Origin: Streptococcus oralis ATCC 35037
Lineage (GTDB): Bacteria; Bacillota; Bacilli; Lactobacillales; Streptococcaceae
Assembly (NCBI RefSeq): GCF_900637025.1
Contig: NZ_LR134336.1
Span: 698,001 to 762,000 of the forward strand
Direction: 5' to 3'
Length of the DNA: 64,000 nt
The translations under genes and the position numbers were made by a program. Shown here piece after piece: positions 47,974 through 58,971 of this stretch. Below the pieces are notes generated by a model, which saw only the letters and a list, made by a program, of their open reading frames with translations, was not told the origin of the DNA and ran no database searches. Within the stretch, counting starts at the first letter, position 1; each line of letters begins with the position of its first letter.

Positions 47974-50328
47974 ATGAAAGATAAAATTAAAGAATATTTG
48001 CAAGAGAAGGGGCGAGTGACGGTAAATGACCTGGCTCAGGCTCTCGGAAAGGATGGGTCCAAGGATTTCCGTGAGTTGATTAAAACCCTGTCTCTGATGG
48101 AAAGAAAGCACCAGATTCGTTTTGAAGATGATGGTAGTTTATGTCTGGACCAAAAGAAGAAACATGAAATCACCCTCAAAGGGATTTTTCATGCCCATAA
48201 AAATGGCTTTGGATTTGTCAGTCTGGAAGGCGAAGAGGACGATCTTTTTGTAGGAAAAAACGATGTCAACTATGCCATTGATGGTGATACCGTTGAGGTC
48301 GTGATTAAGAAAGTCGCTGACCGTAACAAGGGAACTGCTGCAGAAGCAAAAATTATCGATATCCTAGAGCATAGCCTGACGACAGTTGTCGGGCAAATCG
48401 TTTTGGATCAGGAAAAGCCCAAGTATGCGGGCTACATCCGTTCAAAAAATCAGAAAATCAGCCAACCGATTTATGTGAAGAAACCAGCTATCAAGTTGGA
48501 AGGAACAGAGGTTCTCAAGGTCTTTATCGATAAATACCCAAGTAGAAAACACGATTTCTTTGTAGCATCTGTACTTGATGTAGTAGGACATTCTACTGAT
48601 GCTGGGATTGACGTTCTTGAAGTCTTGGAATCCATGGATATTGTTTCAGAATTTCCAGAAGCTGTTCTCAAGGAGGCAGAAAGTGTACCAGAAGCTCCGT
48701 CTCAAAAGGATATGGAAGGGCGTCTTGATTTAAGAGATGAGCTTACCTTTACTATTGACGGTGCGGATGCCAAGGACTTGGACGACGCAGTACACATCAA
48801 GCCTTTAAAGAATGGCAATATCGAACTCGGAGTTCACATCGCGGATGTTTCCTACTACGTGACTGAGGGTTCTGCCCTGGACAAGGAAGCCCTTAACCGC
48901 GCGACTTCTGTCTACGTGACAGACCGTGTGGTACCAATGCTTCCAGAGCGTTTGTCAAACGGCATTTGCTCTCTCAATCCTCAAGTAGATCGCTTGACCC
49001 AGTCTGCTATTATGGAAATTGATAAACATGGTCGTGTGGTTAATTACACCATTACCCAAACAGTGATCAAGACAAGCTTTCGTATGACCTATAGCGCTGT
49101 CAATGACATCCTGGCTGGCGACGAGGAAAAGAGACAAGAGTTTAAGAAAATTGTTCCAAGTATCGAACTCATGGCCAAGCTCCATGAAAGGCTAGAAAGC
49201 ATGCGTGAGAAGCGTGGTGCCCTTAACTTTGATACCAGCGAAGCAAAGATTCTAGTGGATAAAAAAGGTAAGCCTGTTGATATCGTTCTTCGTCAGCGTG
49301 GTGTTGCTGAGCGGATGATCGAGTCCTTCATGTTGATTGCCAATGAAACAGTTGCCGAGCACTTTAGCAAGCTGGACCTACCTTTCATCTATCGAATCCA
49401 CGAGGAGCCCAAGGCTGAAAAAGTTCAGAAGTTTATTGACTATGCTTCAAGCTTTGGTTTGCGGATTTATGGGACTGCCAGTGAGATTAGCCAGGAGGCG
49501 CTTCAAGACATCATGCGTGCTGTTGAGGGAGAACCCTATGCGGATGTATTGTCCATGATGCTTCTCCGTTCTATGCAACAGGCTCGCTATTCTGAGCACA
49601 ATCACGGTCACTATGGCCTTGCTGCAGACTATTATACTCACTTCACCAGTCCTATTCGCCGTTATCCAGATCTCCTTGTCCACCGCATGATTCGGGACTA
49701 TGGTCGTTCCAAGGAAATAGCCGAGCATTTTGAACAAGTGATTCCAGAGATTGCAACCCAGTCTTCCAATCGTGAGCGTCGTGCCATCGAGGCCGAGCGT
49801 GAAGTCGAAGCCATGAAAAAGGCTGAGTACATGGAAGAATACGTTGGTGAAGAGTACGACGCAGTTGTATCAAGCATCGTCAAATTCGGTCTCTTTGTTG
49901 AATTGCCAAATACAGTCGAAGGATTGATTCACATTACCAATTTGCCTGAATTTTATCATTTTAATGAACGTGATTTGACTCTTCGTGGGGAGAAATCAGG
50001 AACAACCTTCCGTGTGGGACAGCAAATTCGTATTCGTGTAGAAAGAGCCGATAAGATGACAGGAGAGATTGATTTCTCTTATATTCCAAGTGAGTTTGAT
50101 GTCATCGAAAAGGGCTTGAAACAAGCTGGTCGCAGAGACAGGGGTCGTGGCTCAAGTCGTCGTTCGGATAAGAAGGAAGACAAGAGAAAATCAGGGCGCT
50201 CAAATGATAAGCACAAGCATTCACAAAAAGATAAAAAGAAAAAAGGCAAGAAACCTTTTTACAAGGAAGTAGCTAAGAAAGGAGCCAAGCATGGCAAAGG
50301 GCGAGGGAAAGGTCGTCGCACAAAATAA
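47974..50328 (+). CDS. rnr: Ribonuclease R
   Basis: A 784-residue 3'-5' exoribonuclease: N-terminal winged helix ([10 protein letters not shown]), two cold-shock folds ([19 protein letters not shown]), the RNB catalytic domain with DAKDLDDAV (metal Asp residues) near residue 265, an S1 domain and a highly basic Lys/Arg tail. It degrades structured RNA and works with SmpB-tmRNA. The smpB start overlaps its last 38 bases. Confidence 0.97.
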   Translation: MKDKIKEYLQEKGRVTVNDLAQALGKDGSKDFRELIKTLSLMERKHQIRFEDDGSLCLDQKKKHEITLKGIFHAHKNGFGFVSLEGEEDDLFVGKNDVNYAIDGDTVEVVIKKVADRNKGTAAEAKIIDILEHSLTTVVGQIVLDQEKPKYAGYIRSKNQKISQPIYVKKPAIKLEGTEVLKVFIDKYPSRKHDFFVASVLDVVGHSTDAGIDVLEVLESMDIVSEFPEAVLKEAESVPEAPSQKDMEGRLDLRDELTFTIDGADAKDLDDAVHIKPLKNGNIELGVHIADVSYYVTEGSALDKEALNRATSVYVTDRVVPMLPERLSNGICSLNPQVDRLTQSAIMEIDKHGRVVNYTITQTVIKTSFRMTYSAVNDILAGDEEKRQEFKKIVPSIELMAKLHERLESMREKRGALNFDTSEAKILVDKKGKPVDIVLRQRGVAERMIESFMLIANETVAEHFSKLDLPFIYRIHEEPKAEKVQKFIDYASSFGLRIYGTASEISQEALQDIMRAVEGEPYADVLSMMLLRSMQQARYSEHNHGHYGLAADYYTHFTSPIRRYPDLLVHRMIRDYGRSKEIAEHFEQVIPEIATQSSNRERRAIEAEREVEAMKKAEYMEEYVGEEYDAVVSSIVKFGLFVELPNTVEGLIHITNLPEFYHFNERDLTLRGEKSGTTFRVGQQIRIRVERADKMTGEIDFSYIPSEFDVIEKGLKQAGRRDRGRGSSRRSDKKEDKRKSGRSNDKHKHSQKDKKKKGKKPFYKEVAKKGAKHGKGRGKGRRTK

Positions 50329-50758
50329 AAAGGCGCACCACGACTATACAATCGTAGATACGCTAGAGGCAGGAATGGTCCTAACCGGAACTGAAATCAA
50401 GAGCGTTCGAGCAGCTCGAATCAATCTCAAGGACGGCTTTGCCCAAGTAAAAAATGGGGAAGTCTGGCTGAGCAATGTCCATATCGCCCCTTACGAAGAG
50501 GGCAATATCTGGAACCAGGAACCAGAACGACGTCGCAAACTTCTGCTCCATAAGAAGCAAATTCAAAAATTGGAACAAGAGACCAAAGGGACAGGAATGA
50601 CCCTTGTTCCCCTTAAAGTCTATATCAAAGATGGTTATGCTAAACTCCTTTTAGGACTTGCTAAAGGGAAACATGACTATGACAAACGGGAGTCAATCAA
50701 GCGTCGTGAACAAAACCGCGACATCGCGCGTGTGATGAAAGCTGTCAACCAGCGTTAA
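50291..50758 (+). CDS. smpB: SsrA-binding protein SmpB
   Basis: A 155-residue protein with [28 protein letters not shown], typical SmpB, and a basic C-terminal tail ([13 protein letters not shown]). It delivers tmRNA to stalled ribosomes. The start lies within rnr (AAGGAG about 50278-50283), the classic coupled pair. No ssrA gene was seen nearby. Confidence 0.97.
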   Translation: MAKGEGKVVAQNKKAHHDYTIVDTLEAGMVLTGTEIKSVRAARINLKDGFAQVKNGEVWLSNVHIAPYEEGNIWNQEPERRRKLLLHKKQIQKLEQETKGTGMTLVPLKVYIKDGYAKLLLGLAKGKHDYDKRESIKRREQNRDIARVMKAVNQR

Positions 50759-50772
50759 GAAGAGGAAGTAAA

Positions 50773-51633
50773 ATGGAAAAATTAATTGCCTATAAACGGA
50801 TGCCCTTGTGGAATAAACAGACCATGCCTGAAGCAGTTCAGCAAAAGCACAATACCAAGGTCGGCACTTGGGGAAAAATTACTGTCTTAAAGGGGGCACT
50901 CAAGTTTATTGAGTTGACAGAAGATGGTGAGGTTCTAGCTGAGCACCTCTTTGAGGCAGGAGCTGGCAATCCCATGGCTCAACCGCAAGCCTGGCACCGA
51001 GTAGAGGCTGCCACTGATGATGTAGAATGGTACTTGGAATTTTATTGTAAACCTGAGGATTATTTCCCTAAGAAATACCAGACCAATCCAGTCCATTCGG
51101 AAGTCTTAGAGGCTATGCAGACGGTGAAACCAGGAAGAGCCTTGGATTTGGGTTGTGGTCAGGGGCGTAACTCTCTCTTTCTCGCACAGAATGGTTTTGA
51201 TGTGACAGCTGTGGATCAAAATGAATTGTCCCTTGAAATCTTGCAAAGCATTGTGGAACAAGAGGATCTAGACATGCCTGTCGGACTTTATGATATCAAT
51301 TCAGCCAGCATTAGCCAAGACTATGATTTTATCGTTTCAACAGTTGTTCTGATGTTCCTACAAGCGGACCGCATTCCAGCTATTATCCAAAATATGCAGG
51401 AGCACACCACAGTCGGTGGCTACAATCTCATCGTCTGTGCCATGGACACGGAGGATTATCCTTGCTCGGTTAACTTCCCATTCACCTTTAAAGAAGGGGA
51501 GTTGGCGGACTACTACAAAGATTGGGAATTGGTCAAGTATAATGAAAATCCAGGACATCTGCACCGTCGTGATGAAAATGGTAATCGCATTCAACTACGC
51601 TTTGCGACTATGTTAGCCAAAAAAATCAAGTAA
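50773..51633 (+). CDS. tehB: TehB-type SAM-dependent methyltransferase
   Basis: A 286-residue protein with an N-terminal cupin-like DUF1971 domain ([18 protein letters not shown], about 3-90) fused to a class I methyltransferase ([15 protein letters not shown] near residue 120). This is the two-domain TehB layout linked to tellurite resistance in some bacteria; the natural substrate is uncertain. AAGAGGAAG ribosome site; terminator downstream. Confidence 0.9.
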   Translation: MEKLIAYKRMPLWNKQTMPEAVQQKHNTKVGTWGKITVLKGALKFIELTEDGEVLAEHLFEAGAGNPMAQPQAWHRVEAATDDVEWYLEFYCKPEDYFPKKYQTNPVHSEVLEAMQTVKPGRALDLGCGQGRNSLFLAQNGFDVTAVDQNELSLEILQSIVEQEDLDMPVGLYDINSASISQDYDFIVSTVVLMFLQADRIPAIIQNMQEHTTVGGYNLIVCAMDTEDYPCSVNFPFTFKEGELADYYKDWELVKYNENPGHLHRRDENGNRIQLRFATMLAKKIK

Positions 51634-51648
51634 ATTAAACATCTACCA

Positions 51649-51688
51649 GCGAATAGTAACCGATTTGCAAGGTTTCTATTCGTTTTTG
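51649..51688 (+). terminator. Terminator after tehB
   Basis: GCGAATAGTAACC pairs with GGTTTCTATTCG (one mismatch) and is followed by TTTTTGTTT. Confidence 0.85.
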
Positions 51689-51810
51689 TTTGCGTTGGTT
51701 GATTGGGGCGAGCAGGATTTTATGCTATACTAGAAGTAGGAAATCTGAGCAGTAGAACTGTATTGCTGATACTCTCAGTGCAAGAAAGTCTTTATGATGG
51801 AGGTGGTCGA

Positions 51811-52959
51811 ATGACGAGTTTTTTGGTGGAATTGTATGATCGGCATGTATTGGAAAAGAATGTCTACCAAGCCTTTATCAGTGATTGTGACGAGCTCCTC
51901 TTCCTTTCTTTGACAAAAATAAGTAATGAAGAGAAAGTTTCTCTCCGTCAGTTTATCATGGAAGAGGTTCCTCATATTCAACGAGTGACCTTTCGTCAGT
52001 TATCCTTAGAACAACTGTCTGATCAGTTAGATTATTGTCTAGCAGGCTATGATCAGGTTCTTCTTGATGTTTTTGGTGGGGATTCGCTACTAGCCTTATC
52101 TCTCTATCAATACGGCTTGGATCGGGACCTCCCCATCGTTGCCATGGATGTTGAGCGAGGAAAACAATACAAGTGGGTAGCCGGTCAGTTAGAAAAAGAA
52201 GACATGGACATTCCAACCCTAAGCATCCAGCAGCTGATAGCCTTGCGTGGTGGAAGAATGCTCAAATCAAAACGCCCTATCCACTCAGCTCAGCAAATTG
52301 CAGCCATCAAAAAACTAGCCAGCTCCGCCATTGCCAATCCTGCCCACTGGTATCAAGTGACCCAATTTTTCTCTCTAGCTAAGACCAATGACCTGCATGC
52401 AGAGACTGAAAAAATACTGGAAAACAATGGTAGGTATTATCACTATCCAAAATCCCTTATTCCTTTACTTGTGGAAGCAGGGATGCTTTGTATTGAAAGC
52501 GAGGACAAGAAACGAGTAGCATACAGCTTTCCAAGTCAAGAAGCTCAAATCTTTTGCCGCAATAAGGGACATATTTTAGAGGTATATCTCTATCTCTTGG
52601 CGCTTGAATCTCAGCTGTTTGATGAGTGCATGATAGGAGGTGAGATTGATTGGAATGGCATCTTTCCAGAGGCGGATAATGTCCAAAATGAGATTGATGT
52701 TATTCTGAGAAAGGGCCGCTCGATTACCTTTATCTCCTGCAAGATGACAGATTTATCAGTTGAAGCCATCAACGAACTAGAAGTCTACGCTAATCATTTT
52801 GCTGGGGAGAGTTGCCTCAAGTTAATTGTCTGTACGGGGAAAATCAATCCTGCTTATGCCAATCGCTGCCAAGAATACGGCGTGCTGGTCATTAGAAGTG
52901 AGCAGATTTCCAATCTCATTCCCATGCTAAAAAAATATTCTAAGAGACAAAAAAGATAA
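51811..52959 (+). CDS. Card1/Can2-like (DUF1887) nuclease with N-terminal CARF-like domain
   Basis: 382 residues from ATG 51811 with GATGGAGGTGG upstream; the earlier in-frame start at 51703 has no ribosome site. The first ~150 residues look like a Rossmann/CARF fold (DQVLLDVFGGDSLLALSLYQ, where CARF proteins usually have a GGT loop). A helical middle follows. The C-terminus has the PD-(D/E)xK core of DUF1887: N293-E294-I295-D296, then FISCK ending at K311. Such proteins are CRISPR type III effectors activated by cyclic oligoadenylate, but no cas genes or arrays are visible here. The gene lies between tehB and coiA. Confidence 0.75.
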   Translation: MTSFLVELYDRHVLEKNVYQAFISDCDELLFLSLTKISNEEKVSLRQFIMEEVPHIQRVTFRQLSLEQLSDQLDYCLAGYDQVLLDVFGGDSLLALSLYQYGLDRDLPIVAMDVERGKQYKWVAGQLEKEDMDIPTLSIQQLIALRGGRMLKSKRPIHSAQQIAAIKKLASSAIANPAHWYQVTQFFSLAKTNDLHAETEKILENNGRYYHYPKSLIPLLVEAGMLCIESEDKKRVAYSFPSQEAQIFCRNKGHILEVYLYLLALESQLFDECMIGGEIDWNGIFPEADNVQNEIDVILRKGRSITFISCKMTDLSVEAINELEVYANHFAGESCLKLIVCTGKINPAYANRCQEYGVLVIRSEQISNLIPMLKKYSKRQKR

Positions 52960-52973
52960 GAGATAATATCATG

Positions 52974-52998
52974 AAAGGCTGGAATTCCAGTCTTTTTT
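52974..52998 (+). terminator. Terminator before coiA
   Basis: AAAGGCTGGAA pairs with TTCCAGTCTTTTTT. It ends the DUF1887 gene and sits nine bases upstream of the com-box. Confidence 0.8.
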
Positions 52999-53006
52999 GC
53001 TTCTTT

Positions 53007-53014
53007 TTCGAATA
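53007..53014 (+). promoter_or_regulatory. ComX (SigX) com-box upstream of coiA
   Basis: TTCGAATA matches the TWCGAATA com-box, 21 bases before the coiA ATG (53036), which has AAAAGGAGG. coiA is a known late competence gene. Confidence 0.8.
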
Positions 53015-53035
53015 AATGAGAAAAGGAGGTAGCCC

Positions 53036-53992
53036 ATGTTTGTAGCCAGAGATGCCAAGGGGAATTTGGTGAATGCCCTTGAAAAAGATGTGACCAAGCA
53101 AGCCTATACTTGTCCAGCCTGTGGGGGCGGACTACGATTACGTCAAGGACAGAGTATTCGAACGCACTTTGCCCATGAAAGGTTAAGAGATTGTATGGCC
53201 ATTTTTGAAAATGAAAGTCCAGAACACTTGGGCAACAAAGAGGCCCTTTATCACTGGGCCAAGAAGGACAGTCAGGTCGCCTTAGAATATAGTCTGCCTG
53301 AGATTCAGCAGGTTGCGGATGTTCTTGTCAATGAGAAACTAGCTCTGGAGGTTCAGTGCAGCCCCTTGTCTCAAAAGCTTTTAGGTGATAGAAGCCAAGG
53401 ATACCGTAGCCAAGGCTATCAGGTTATCTGGCTACTGGGAGAAAAACTCTGGTTAAAAGAGCGATTAACACAATTGCAAAGGGGATTTCTCTATTTTAGT
53501 CAAAATATGGGTTTCTATGTTTGGGAACTGGATCTCAAAAAACAAGTTTTGAGACTCAAATATCTTTTGCATCAGGACCTACGTGGCAAGCTTCATTTTC
53601 AGGTCAAAGAATTTCCCTATGGAAAAGGAAATCTCTTGGAAATCCTACGATTTCCTTATCAAAAACAAAAACTGCCTCGTTTTGCAGTTGTGCAAGATCC
53701 CACTATCTGTCACTACATTCGCCAGCAGTTGTACTACCAAACGTCCTACTGGATGAAGAAGCAGGAGGAAGCTTATTATCAAGGAGACAATCTATTAAAC
53801 CATCAACTGGACGACTGGTATCCCCAGGTCAGACCGATAGAGTCAGGTGATTTTTTGCAGATTGAAACGGATTTGACTAGCTATTATAGAAATTTTCAGG
53901 CTTACTATCAAAAAAATCCGAAAAATAATCGCCAAAAGCTCTATCCACCAGCCTTTTATCACTTATATTTCTCAAAAAATGTGGTAAAATAG
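53036..53992 (+). CDS. coiA: Competence protein CoiA
   Basis: A 318-residue protein: an N-terminal zinc-ribbon-like region (YTCPACGGGLRLR), a nuclease-like core (VADVLVNEKLALEVQCSPLS, a D...ExQ pattern of the PD-(D/E)xK fold), and a long C-terminal region rich in aromatic residues. CoiA is needed for recombination of transforming DNA. It is transcribed from its own com-box promoter; pepF follows after 18 bases. Confidence 0.95.
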   Translation: MFVARDAKGNLVNALEKDVTKQAYTCPACGGGLRLRQGQSIRTHFAHERLRDCMAIFENESPEHLGNKEALYHWAKKDSQVALEYSLPEIQQVADVLVNEKLALEVQCSPLSQKLLGDRSQGYRSQGYQVIWLLGEKLWLKERLTQLQRGFLYFSQNMGFYVWELDLKKQVLRLKYLLHQDLRGKLHFQVKEFPYGKGNLLEILRFPYQKQKLPRFAVVQDPTICHYIRQQLYYQTSYWMKKQEEAYYQGDNLLNHQLDDWYPQVRPIESGDFLQIETDLTSYYRNFQAYYQKNPKNNRQKLYPPAFYHLYFSKNVVK

Positions 53993-54010
53993 AAAGGATG
54001 GAGGAATCTT

Positions 54011-55813
54011 ATGGTATTACAACGACATGAAATAAATGAAAAAGATACATGGGATCTTTCAACAATCTACCCAACAGACCAGGCTTGGGAAGAAGCCTTG
54101 AAAGATTTAACTGAAAAAGTACAAACAGCATCTCAGTATGAGGGGCATCTCCTGGATAGCGCAGACAGTTTGCTTGAGATTACAGAATTCTCACTTGACT
54201 TGGAACGCCAAGTTGAAAAGCTTTATGTCTATGCGCATATGAAAAATGACCAGGACACACGTGAAGCCAAGTATCAAGAGTACTATGCTAAGGCAATGAC
54301 CCTATACAGTCAGTTAGAACAAGCCTTTTCATTCTATGAACCTGAGTTTATGGAGATTAGCGAAGAACAGTATGCGGCCTTCCTAGAAGCTCAACCAAAA
54401 CTCCAAGTTTACAAGCACTTTTTTGACAAGCTCTTGCAAAAGAAAGACCATGTTCTTTCGCAACGTGAGGAAGAATTGCTTGCTGGAGCAGGAGAAATCT
54501 TTGGTTCTGCTAGTGAAACCTTCGCTATTTTGGACAATGCGGATATTAGCTTCCCATACGTGCTTGATGACGAAGGCAATGAAGTGCAACTCTCACACGG
54601 TACTTACATCCGTTTGATGGAGTCTAAAAACCGTGAAGTGCGTCGTGGTGCCTATGAAGCCCTTTATGCGACATACGAGCAATTTCAACACACTTATGCT
54701 AAGACTTTGCAGACAAATGTTAAGGTGCAAAACTACCGAGCAAAAGTTCGCAACTATAAGAGTGCTCGCCATGCAGCCCTTGCAGCAAACTTTGTTCCAG
54801 AAAGTGTCTATGATAATCTAGTAGCAGCAGTTCGCAAGCATTTGCCACTCTTGCATCGTTACCTAGAACTTCGTTCTAAAATCTTGGGGATTTCCGACCT
54901 CAAGATGTACGATGTCTACACACCGCTTTCGTCAGTAGATTATAGCTTTACCTACGAAGAAGCCTTGAAAAAGGCAGAAGAGGCCTTGGCGGTTTTAGGT
55001 GACGACTACTTGAGCCGTGTCAAACGTGCCTTCAGTGAGCGTTGGATTGATGTCTATGAAAACCAAGGCAAGCGTTCTGGTGCCTACTCTGGTGGTTCTT
55101 ATGATACCAATGCCTTTATGCTTCTCAACTGGCAGGACAATCTAGACAATCTTTTTACCCTTGTCCATGAGACAGGTCACAGTATGCACTCCAGCTATAC
55201 TCGTGAAACCCAACCTTATGTTTACGGAGATTATTCTATCTTCTTGGCTGAGATTGCCTCAACGACTAACGAAAATATCTTGACAGAGAAATTGTTGGAA
55301 GAAGTAGAAGACGATGCGACTCGTTTTGCAATTCTCAATAACTTCCTAGACGGTTTCCGTGGAACAGTCTTCCGTCAAACTCAATTCGCTGAGTTTGAAC
55401 ATGCTATCCACCAAGCAGACCAAAATGGAGAAGTCTTGACAAGTGATTTCCTCAATAAGCTCTACGCTGACTTGAACCAAGAGTACTATGGACTCAGAAA
55501 GGAAGACAATCCTCAGATCCAATACGAGTGGGCGCGCATTCCACACTTCTACTATAACTACTATGTTTATCAGTATTCAACAGGTTTTGCAGCTGCTTCA
55601 GCCTTGGCTGAAAAGATTGTCCATGGTAGTCCAGAAGATCGTGACCGCTATATCGACTATCTCAAAGCAGGTAAGTCAGACTATCCACTCAATGTTATGA
55701 GAAAAGCGGGAGTGGATATGGAAAAAGAAGACTATCTCAACGACGCCTTTGCAGTCTTTGAACGTCGCTTGAACGAGTTTGAAGCCCTTGTTGAAAAATT
55801 GGGACTAGCTTAA
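54011..55813 (+). CDS. pepF: Oligoendopeptidase F
   Basis: A 600-residue M3B metallopeptidase with HETGH at about H386, E387 and H390 and the family Glu further on ([10 protein letters not shown]). It cleaves peptides of 7-17 residues in the cytoplasm. GGATGGAGGAATC ribosome site. The downstream methyltransferase ATG follows after one base. Confidence 0.96.
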   Translation: MVLQRHEINEKDTWDLSTIYPTDQAWEEALKDLTEKVQTASQYEGHLLDSADSLLEITEFSLDLERQVEKLYVYAHMKNDQDTREAKYQEYYAKAMTLYSQLEQAFSFYEPEFMEISEEQYAAFLEAQPKLQVYKHFFDKLLQKKDHVLSQREEELLAGAGEIFGSASETFAILDNADISFPYVLDDEGNEVQLSHGTYIRLMESKNREVRRGAYEALYATYEQFQHTYAKTLQTNVKVQNYRAKVRNYKSARHAALAANFVPESVYDNLVAAVRKHLPLLHRYLELRSKILGISDLKMYDVYTPLSSVDYSFTYEEALKKAEEALAVLGDDYLSRVKRAFSERWIDVYENQGKRSGAYSGGSYDTNAFMLLNWQDNLDNLFTLVHETGHSMHSSYTRETQPYVYGDYSIFLAEIASTTNENILTEKLLEEVEDDATRFAILNNFLDGFRGTVFRQTQFAEFEHAIHQADQNGEVLTSDFLNKLYADLNQEYYGLRKEDNPQIQYEWARIPHFYYNYYVYQYSTGFAAASALAEKIVHGSPEDRDRYIDYLKAGKSDYPLNVMRKAGVDMEKEDYLNDAFAVFERRLNEFEALVEKLGLA

Positions 55814-55814
55814 G

Positions 55815-56528
55815 ATGGTAGAGTCTTATAGTAAAAATGCCAATCACAATATGCGACGTCCCGTCGTCAAGGAAGAAATCGTAGAACTCATGCGCCAGCG
55901 TCAAAAGCAGGTGATAGGTTCTTTGAAAGAATTGGAGACCTTCGCTCGCAAGGAGAACATTCCCATCATTCCTCATGAGACAGTTGCTTATTTCCGTTTT
56001 CTCATGGAGACCATACAGCCCAAGAACATTTTGGAAATTGGGACAGCTATTGGCTTTTCTGCCCTCTTGATGGCAGAACATGCGCCAGATGCAAAGATTA
56101 CAACCATTGACCGTAATCCTGAGATGATCGGTTTTGCCAAGGAGAACTTTGCCAAGTTTGACAGTCGTCAGCAAATCACTCTTTTAGAGGGAGATGCAGT
56201 AGATGTTTTATCTACTCTGACAGAAACTTATGACTTTGTCTTTATGGATTCGGCCAAGTCCAAGTATATCGTCTTTCTGCCTGAAATCCTTAAACATTTG
56301 GAAGTCGGTGGAGTAGTGGTCTTGGATGATATTTTTCAAGGAGGAGATGTTGCCAAGGACATCATGGAAGTCCGCCGAGGTCAACGAACCATTTACCGTG
56401 GTTTGCAAAGACTTTTCGATGCAACTTTGGACAATCCAGATCTAACAGCAACTCTAGTTCCGCTTGGAGACGGCATTCTCATGCTACGAAAGAATCTAGC
56501 AGAAGTAGAGCTTCCTGAGAGCGAATGA
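55815..56528 (+). CDS. O-methyltransferase, TrmR-like
   Basis: A 237-residue class I methyltransferase with LEIGTAIGFSALLMAEHAP, TTIDRNPEMIGFAKENF, FVFMDSAKSKYIVFLPE and VVVLDDIFQGG, the YrrM/TrmR type. B. subtilis TrmR makes mo5U34 in tRNA from ho5U made by TrhP; a TrhP-like gene is present at 33938, so that pathway is plausible here. Directly follows pepF, with prsA after 67 bases. Confidence 0.85.
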   Translation: MVESYSKNANHNMRRPVVKEEIVELMRQRQKQVIGSLKELETFARKENIPIIPHETVAYFRFLMETIQPKNILEIGTAIGFSALLMAEHAPDAKITTIDRNPEMIGFAKENFAKFDSRQQITLLEGDAVDVLSTLTETYDFVFMDSAKSKYIVFLPEILKHLEVGGVVVLDDIFQGGDVAKDIMEVRRGQRTIYRGLQRLFDATLDNPDLTATLVPLGDGILMLRKNLAEVELPESE

Positions 56529-56595
56529 TTTTCAGAAAAATTTAAGAAATTATAGTAAAATAGATAAGGTAACACTTACCGTAAAAGGAGTAAAC

Positions 56596-57537
56596 ATGAA
56601 GAAAAAACTTATGGCAGGAGCCATCACACTTTTATCAGTAGCAACACTTGCAGCTTGTTCAAACAGTTCTGAAGGAAAAGATTTGATCAGCATGAAGGGC
56701 GATGTGATTACAGAGCATCAATTCTTTGAAGAAGTAAAGAACAATCCAACTGCACAACAAGTCTTGCTCAATATGACCATCCAAAAAGTATTTGAACAAC
56801 AATATGGGTCGGAGGTAACGGATAAAGATGTGGATGATGCCGTTGCTGAAGAACAAAAGAAATACGGCGATAGCTACAACAGCGTGCTTCAACGTGCAGG
56901 TATGACACCTGAGACTCGTAAAGCTCAAATCCGTACCAGCAAATTGGTTGAATTAGCGGTTAAGAAGGCTGCAGAGAGCGAGTTGACAGACGAAGCCTAC
57001 CAAAAAGCTTTTGAGTCTTACACACCAGATGTAACAGCTCAAATCATCCGTTTGGATAATGAAGACAAGGCAAAAGAAGTACTTGAGAAAGCTAAAGCAG
57101 AAGGTGCGGATTTTGCTCAGTTGGCAAAAGACAACTCTAACGACGATAAAACAAAAGAAAATGGTGGAGAAATCACTTTTGACTCTGCTTCTACAGAACT
57201 TCCAGAACAAGTCAAGAAAGCAGCCTTTGCCTTGGATGTGAACGGGGTTTCTGATGTGATTACAGCTACTGGAACACAAGCCTACAGTAGTCAGTTCTAC
57301 ATCATCAAAGTAACGAAAAAAACAGAAAAATCTTCTAATATAGAGGATTACAAAGAAAAATTGAAGACCATCATCTTGACTCAAAAACAAAATGATTCAG
57401 CTTTTGTTCAAGGAGTAATTGGTAAAGAATTGCAAGCAGCAAACATCAAGGTTAAAGACCAATCATTCCAAAACATCTTCACCCAATACATCGGTGGTGG
57501 TGACTCAAGCTCAAGCAGCAGCTCTTCATCTAACTAG
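56596..57537 (+). CDS. prsA: Foldase lipoprotein PrsA (parvulin-type)
   Basis: A 313-residue lipoprotein: signal peptide with lipobox LAAC (Cys about residue 21), helical chaperone arms and a central parvulin domain (about 135-235: VTAQIIRLDNEDKAKEV, NGGEITFDS). The C-terminus ends in a glycine-serine tract (GGGDSSSSSSSSSN). It folds secreted proteins outside the membrane. ATG after AAAAGGAG. Confidence 0.96.
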   Translation: MKKKLMAGAITLLSVATLAACSNSSEGKDLISMKGDVITEHQFFEEVKNNPTAQQVLLNMTIQKVFEQQYGSEVTDKDVDDAVAEEQKKYGDSYNSVLQRAGMTPETRKAQIRTSKLVELAVKKAAESELTDEAYQKAFESYTPDVTAQIIRLDNEDKAKEVLEKAKAEGADFAQLAKDNSNDDKTKENGGEITFDSASTELPEQVKKAAFALDVNGVSDVITATGTQAYSSQFYIIKVTKKTEKSSNIEDYKEKLKTIILTQKQNDSAFVQGVIGKELQAANIKVKDQSFQNIFTQYIGGGDSSSSSSSSSN

Positions 57538-57543
57538 GAAAGC

Positions 57544-57576
57544 AAAAAACAAATCTCAAAAGAGATTTGTTTTTTT
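57544..57576 (+). terminator. Terminator after prsA
   Basis: AACAAATCTC pairs with GAGATTTGTT around AAAA and runs into seven T. Confidence 0.9.
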
Positions 57577-57649
57577 ATACCTGATACTAGAAAATGAGTA
57601 AAATTCGAAGGATTAAAGGATAAGAGTTTTTTTCTTTCTGAAAAAGTGG

Positions 57650-57655
57650 TATAAT
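57650..57655 (+). promoter_or_regulatory. Extended -10 upstream of ftsW
   Basis: TGG-TATAAT, 69 bases before the ftsW ATG (57725). Confidence 0.6.
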
Positions 57656-57724
57656 AGCAATCAAAACTAGAAAATAAAACGGAATTGGGAACAGAAGCGT
57701 CTGTTCCTATTAGAGTGGTGAAAT

Positions 57725-58948
57725 ATGAAAATTAGTAAAAGGCACCTACTAAACTATTCCATTTTGATTCCTTACTTCCTTTTATCGATTTTGGGGCTGA
57801 TTGTGGTGTACTCGACAACGAGTGCAACCTTGATCGAAGAAGGAAAAAGTGCCTTTCAATTGGTGCGTAACCAGGGGATCTTCTGGATAGCTAGTTTGAT
57901 TCTGATTGCCTTAATCTATAAATTAAAATTAGGTTTCCTAAGAAACGGTCGTCTCATCTTTATCGTAATGATTGTGGAGATGGTTCTTTTAGCTCTGGCG
58001 CGACTGGTCGGAACACCTGTCAATGGAGCATACGGATGGATTTCTGTAGGACCTGTAACGATTCAGCCTGCTGAGTACCTTAAGATTATCATCATCTGGT
58101 ACCTGGCACATCGATTTTCAAAACAACAAGGTGAGATTGCGGTTTATGACTTCCAGGTTTTGACACAGAATCAGTGGCTACCTCGAGCTTTTAATGACTG
58201 GCGTTTTGTTCTGCTGGTTCTGATTGGTAGCTTGGGGATTTTCCCAGACTTGGGAAATGCGACCATCTTGGTCTTGGTGGCGCTCATCATGTATACGGTT
58301 AGTGGGATTGCCTATCGTTGGTTCTCGACCATTTTGGCTCTCTTGGCAGGGAGCTCAATGTTAGTCTTGTCTGTCATTCGCTTTGTTGGGGTTGAAAAGT
58401 TCTCTCAAATTCCTGTATTTGGTTACGTTGCTAAACGTTTTAGTGCCTTCTTTAATCCCTTTAATGACTTGGCGGGTGCAGGACACCAGCTCGCAAATTC
58501 TTACTATGCAATGGTAAATGGTGGCTGGTTCGGACTTGGATTAGGAAATTCCATTGAGAAACGTGGTTATCTGCCAGAAGCCCATACGGATTTCGTCTTT
58601 TCGATTGTCATCGAGGAGTTTGGATTCGTAGGAGCCAGTATGATTTTGGCTTTACTCTTCTTCTTGATTTTGCGAATCATCTTGGTTGGTATTCGAGCAA
58701 AGGATCCCTTTAACTCTATGGTTGCTATTGGTGTGGGAGGGATGATCCTTGTTCAGGTCTTTGTCAATATCGGTGGGATTTCAGGGTTGATTCCTTCTAC
58801 AGGGGTAACCTTCCCCTTCCTTTCACAAGGTGGGAACAGTCTATTGGTATTATCCGTAGCCATCGCGCTTGTACTGAACATTGACGCAAGTGAAAAACGT
58901 GCCAAACTTATCAGAGAATACGAGAATCAAACCGATGAAAATCTGTAA
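57725..58948 (+). CDS. ftsW: Septal peptidoglycan polymerase FtsW
   Basis: A 407-residue SEDS protein with about ten membrane helices; [21 protein letters not shown] and the catalytic-site segment [16 protein letters not shown] are diagnostic, and [12 protein letters not shown] is the conserved C-terminal loop. It polymerises lipid II at the septum with its class B PBP partner. GAGTGGTG ribosome site. ppc follows after 23 bases. Confidence 0.96.
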   Translation: MKISKRHLLNYSILIPYFLLSILGLIVVYSTTSATLIEEGKSAFQLVRNQGIFWIASLILIALIYKLKLGFLRNGRLIFIVMIVEMVLLALARLVGTPVNGAYGWISVGPVTIQPAEYLKIIIIWYLAHRFSKQQGEIAVYDFQVLTQNQWLPRAFNDWRFVLLVLIGSLGIFPDLGNATILVLVALIMYTVSGIAYRWFSTILALLAGSSMLVLSVIRFVGVEKFSQIPVFGYVAKRFSAFFNPFNDLAGAGHQLANSYYAMVNGGWFGLGLGNSIEKRGYLPEAHTDFVFSIVIEEFGFVGASMILALLFFLILRIILVGIRAKDPFNSMVAIGVGGMILVQVFVNIGGISGLIPSTGVTFPFLSQGGNSLLVLSVAIALVLNIDASEKRAKLIREYENQTDENL

Positions 58949-58971
58949 GGATTGAATGGAAAGGAAAGTAT

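Noticed and set aside
51650..51657. CGAATA resembling a com-box after tehB
   Set aside because: The preceding bases are GC rather than T[A/T], and the sequence is one arm of a terminator stem.
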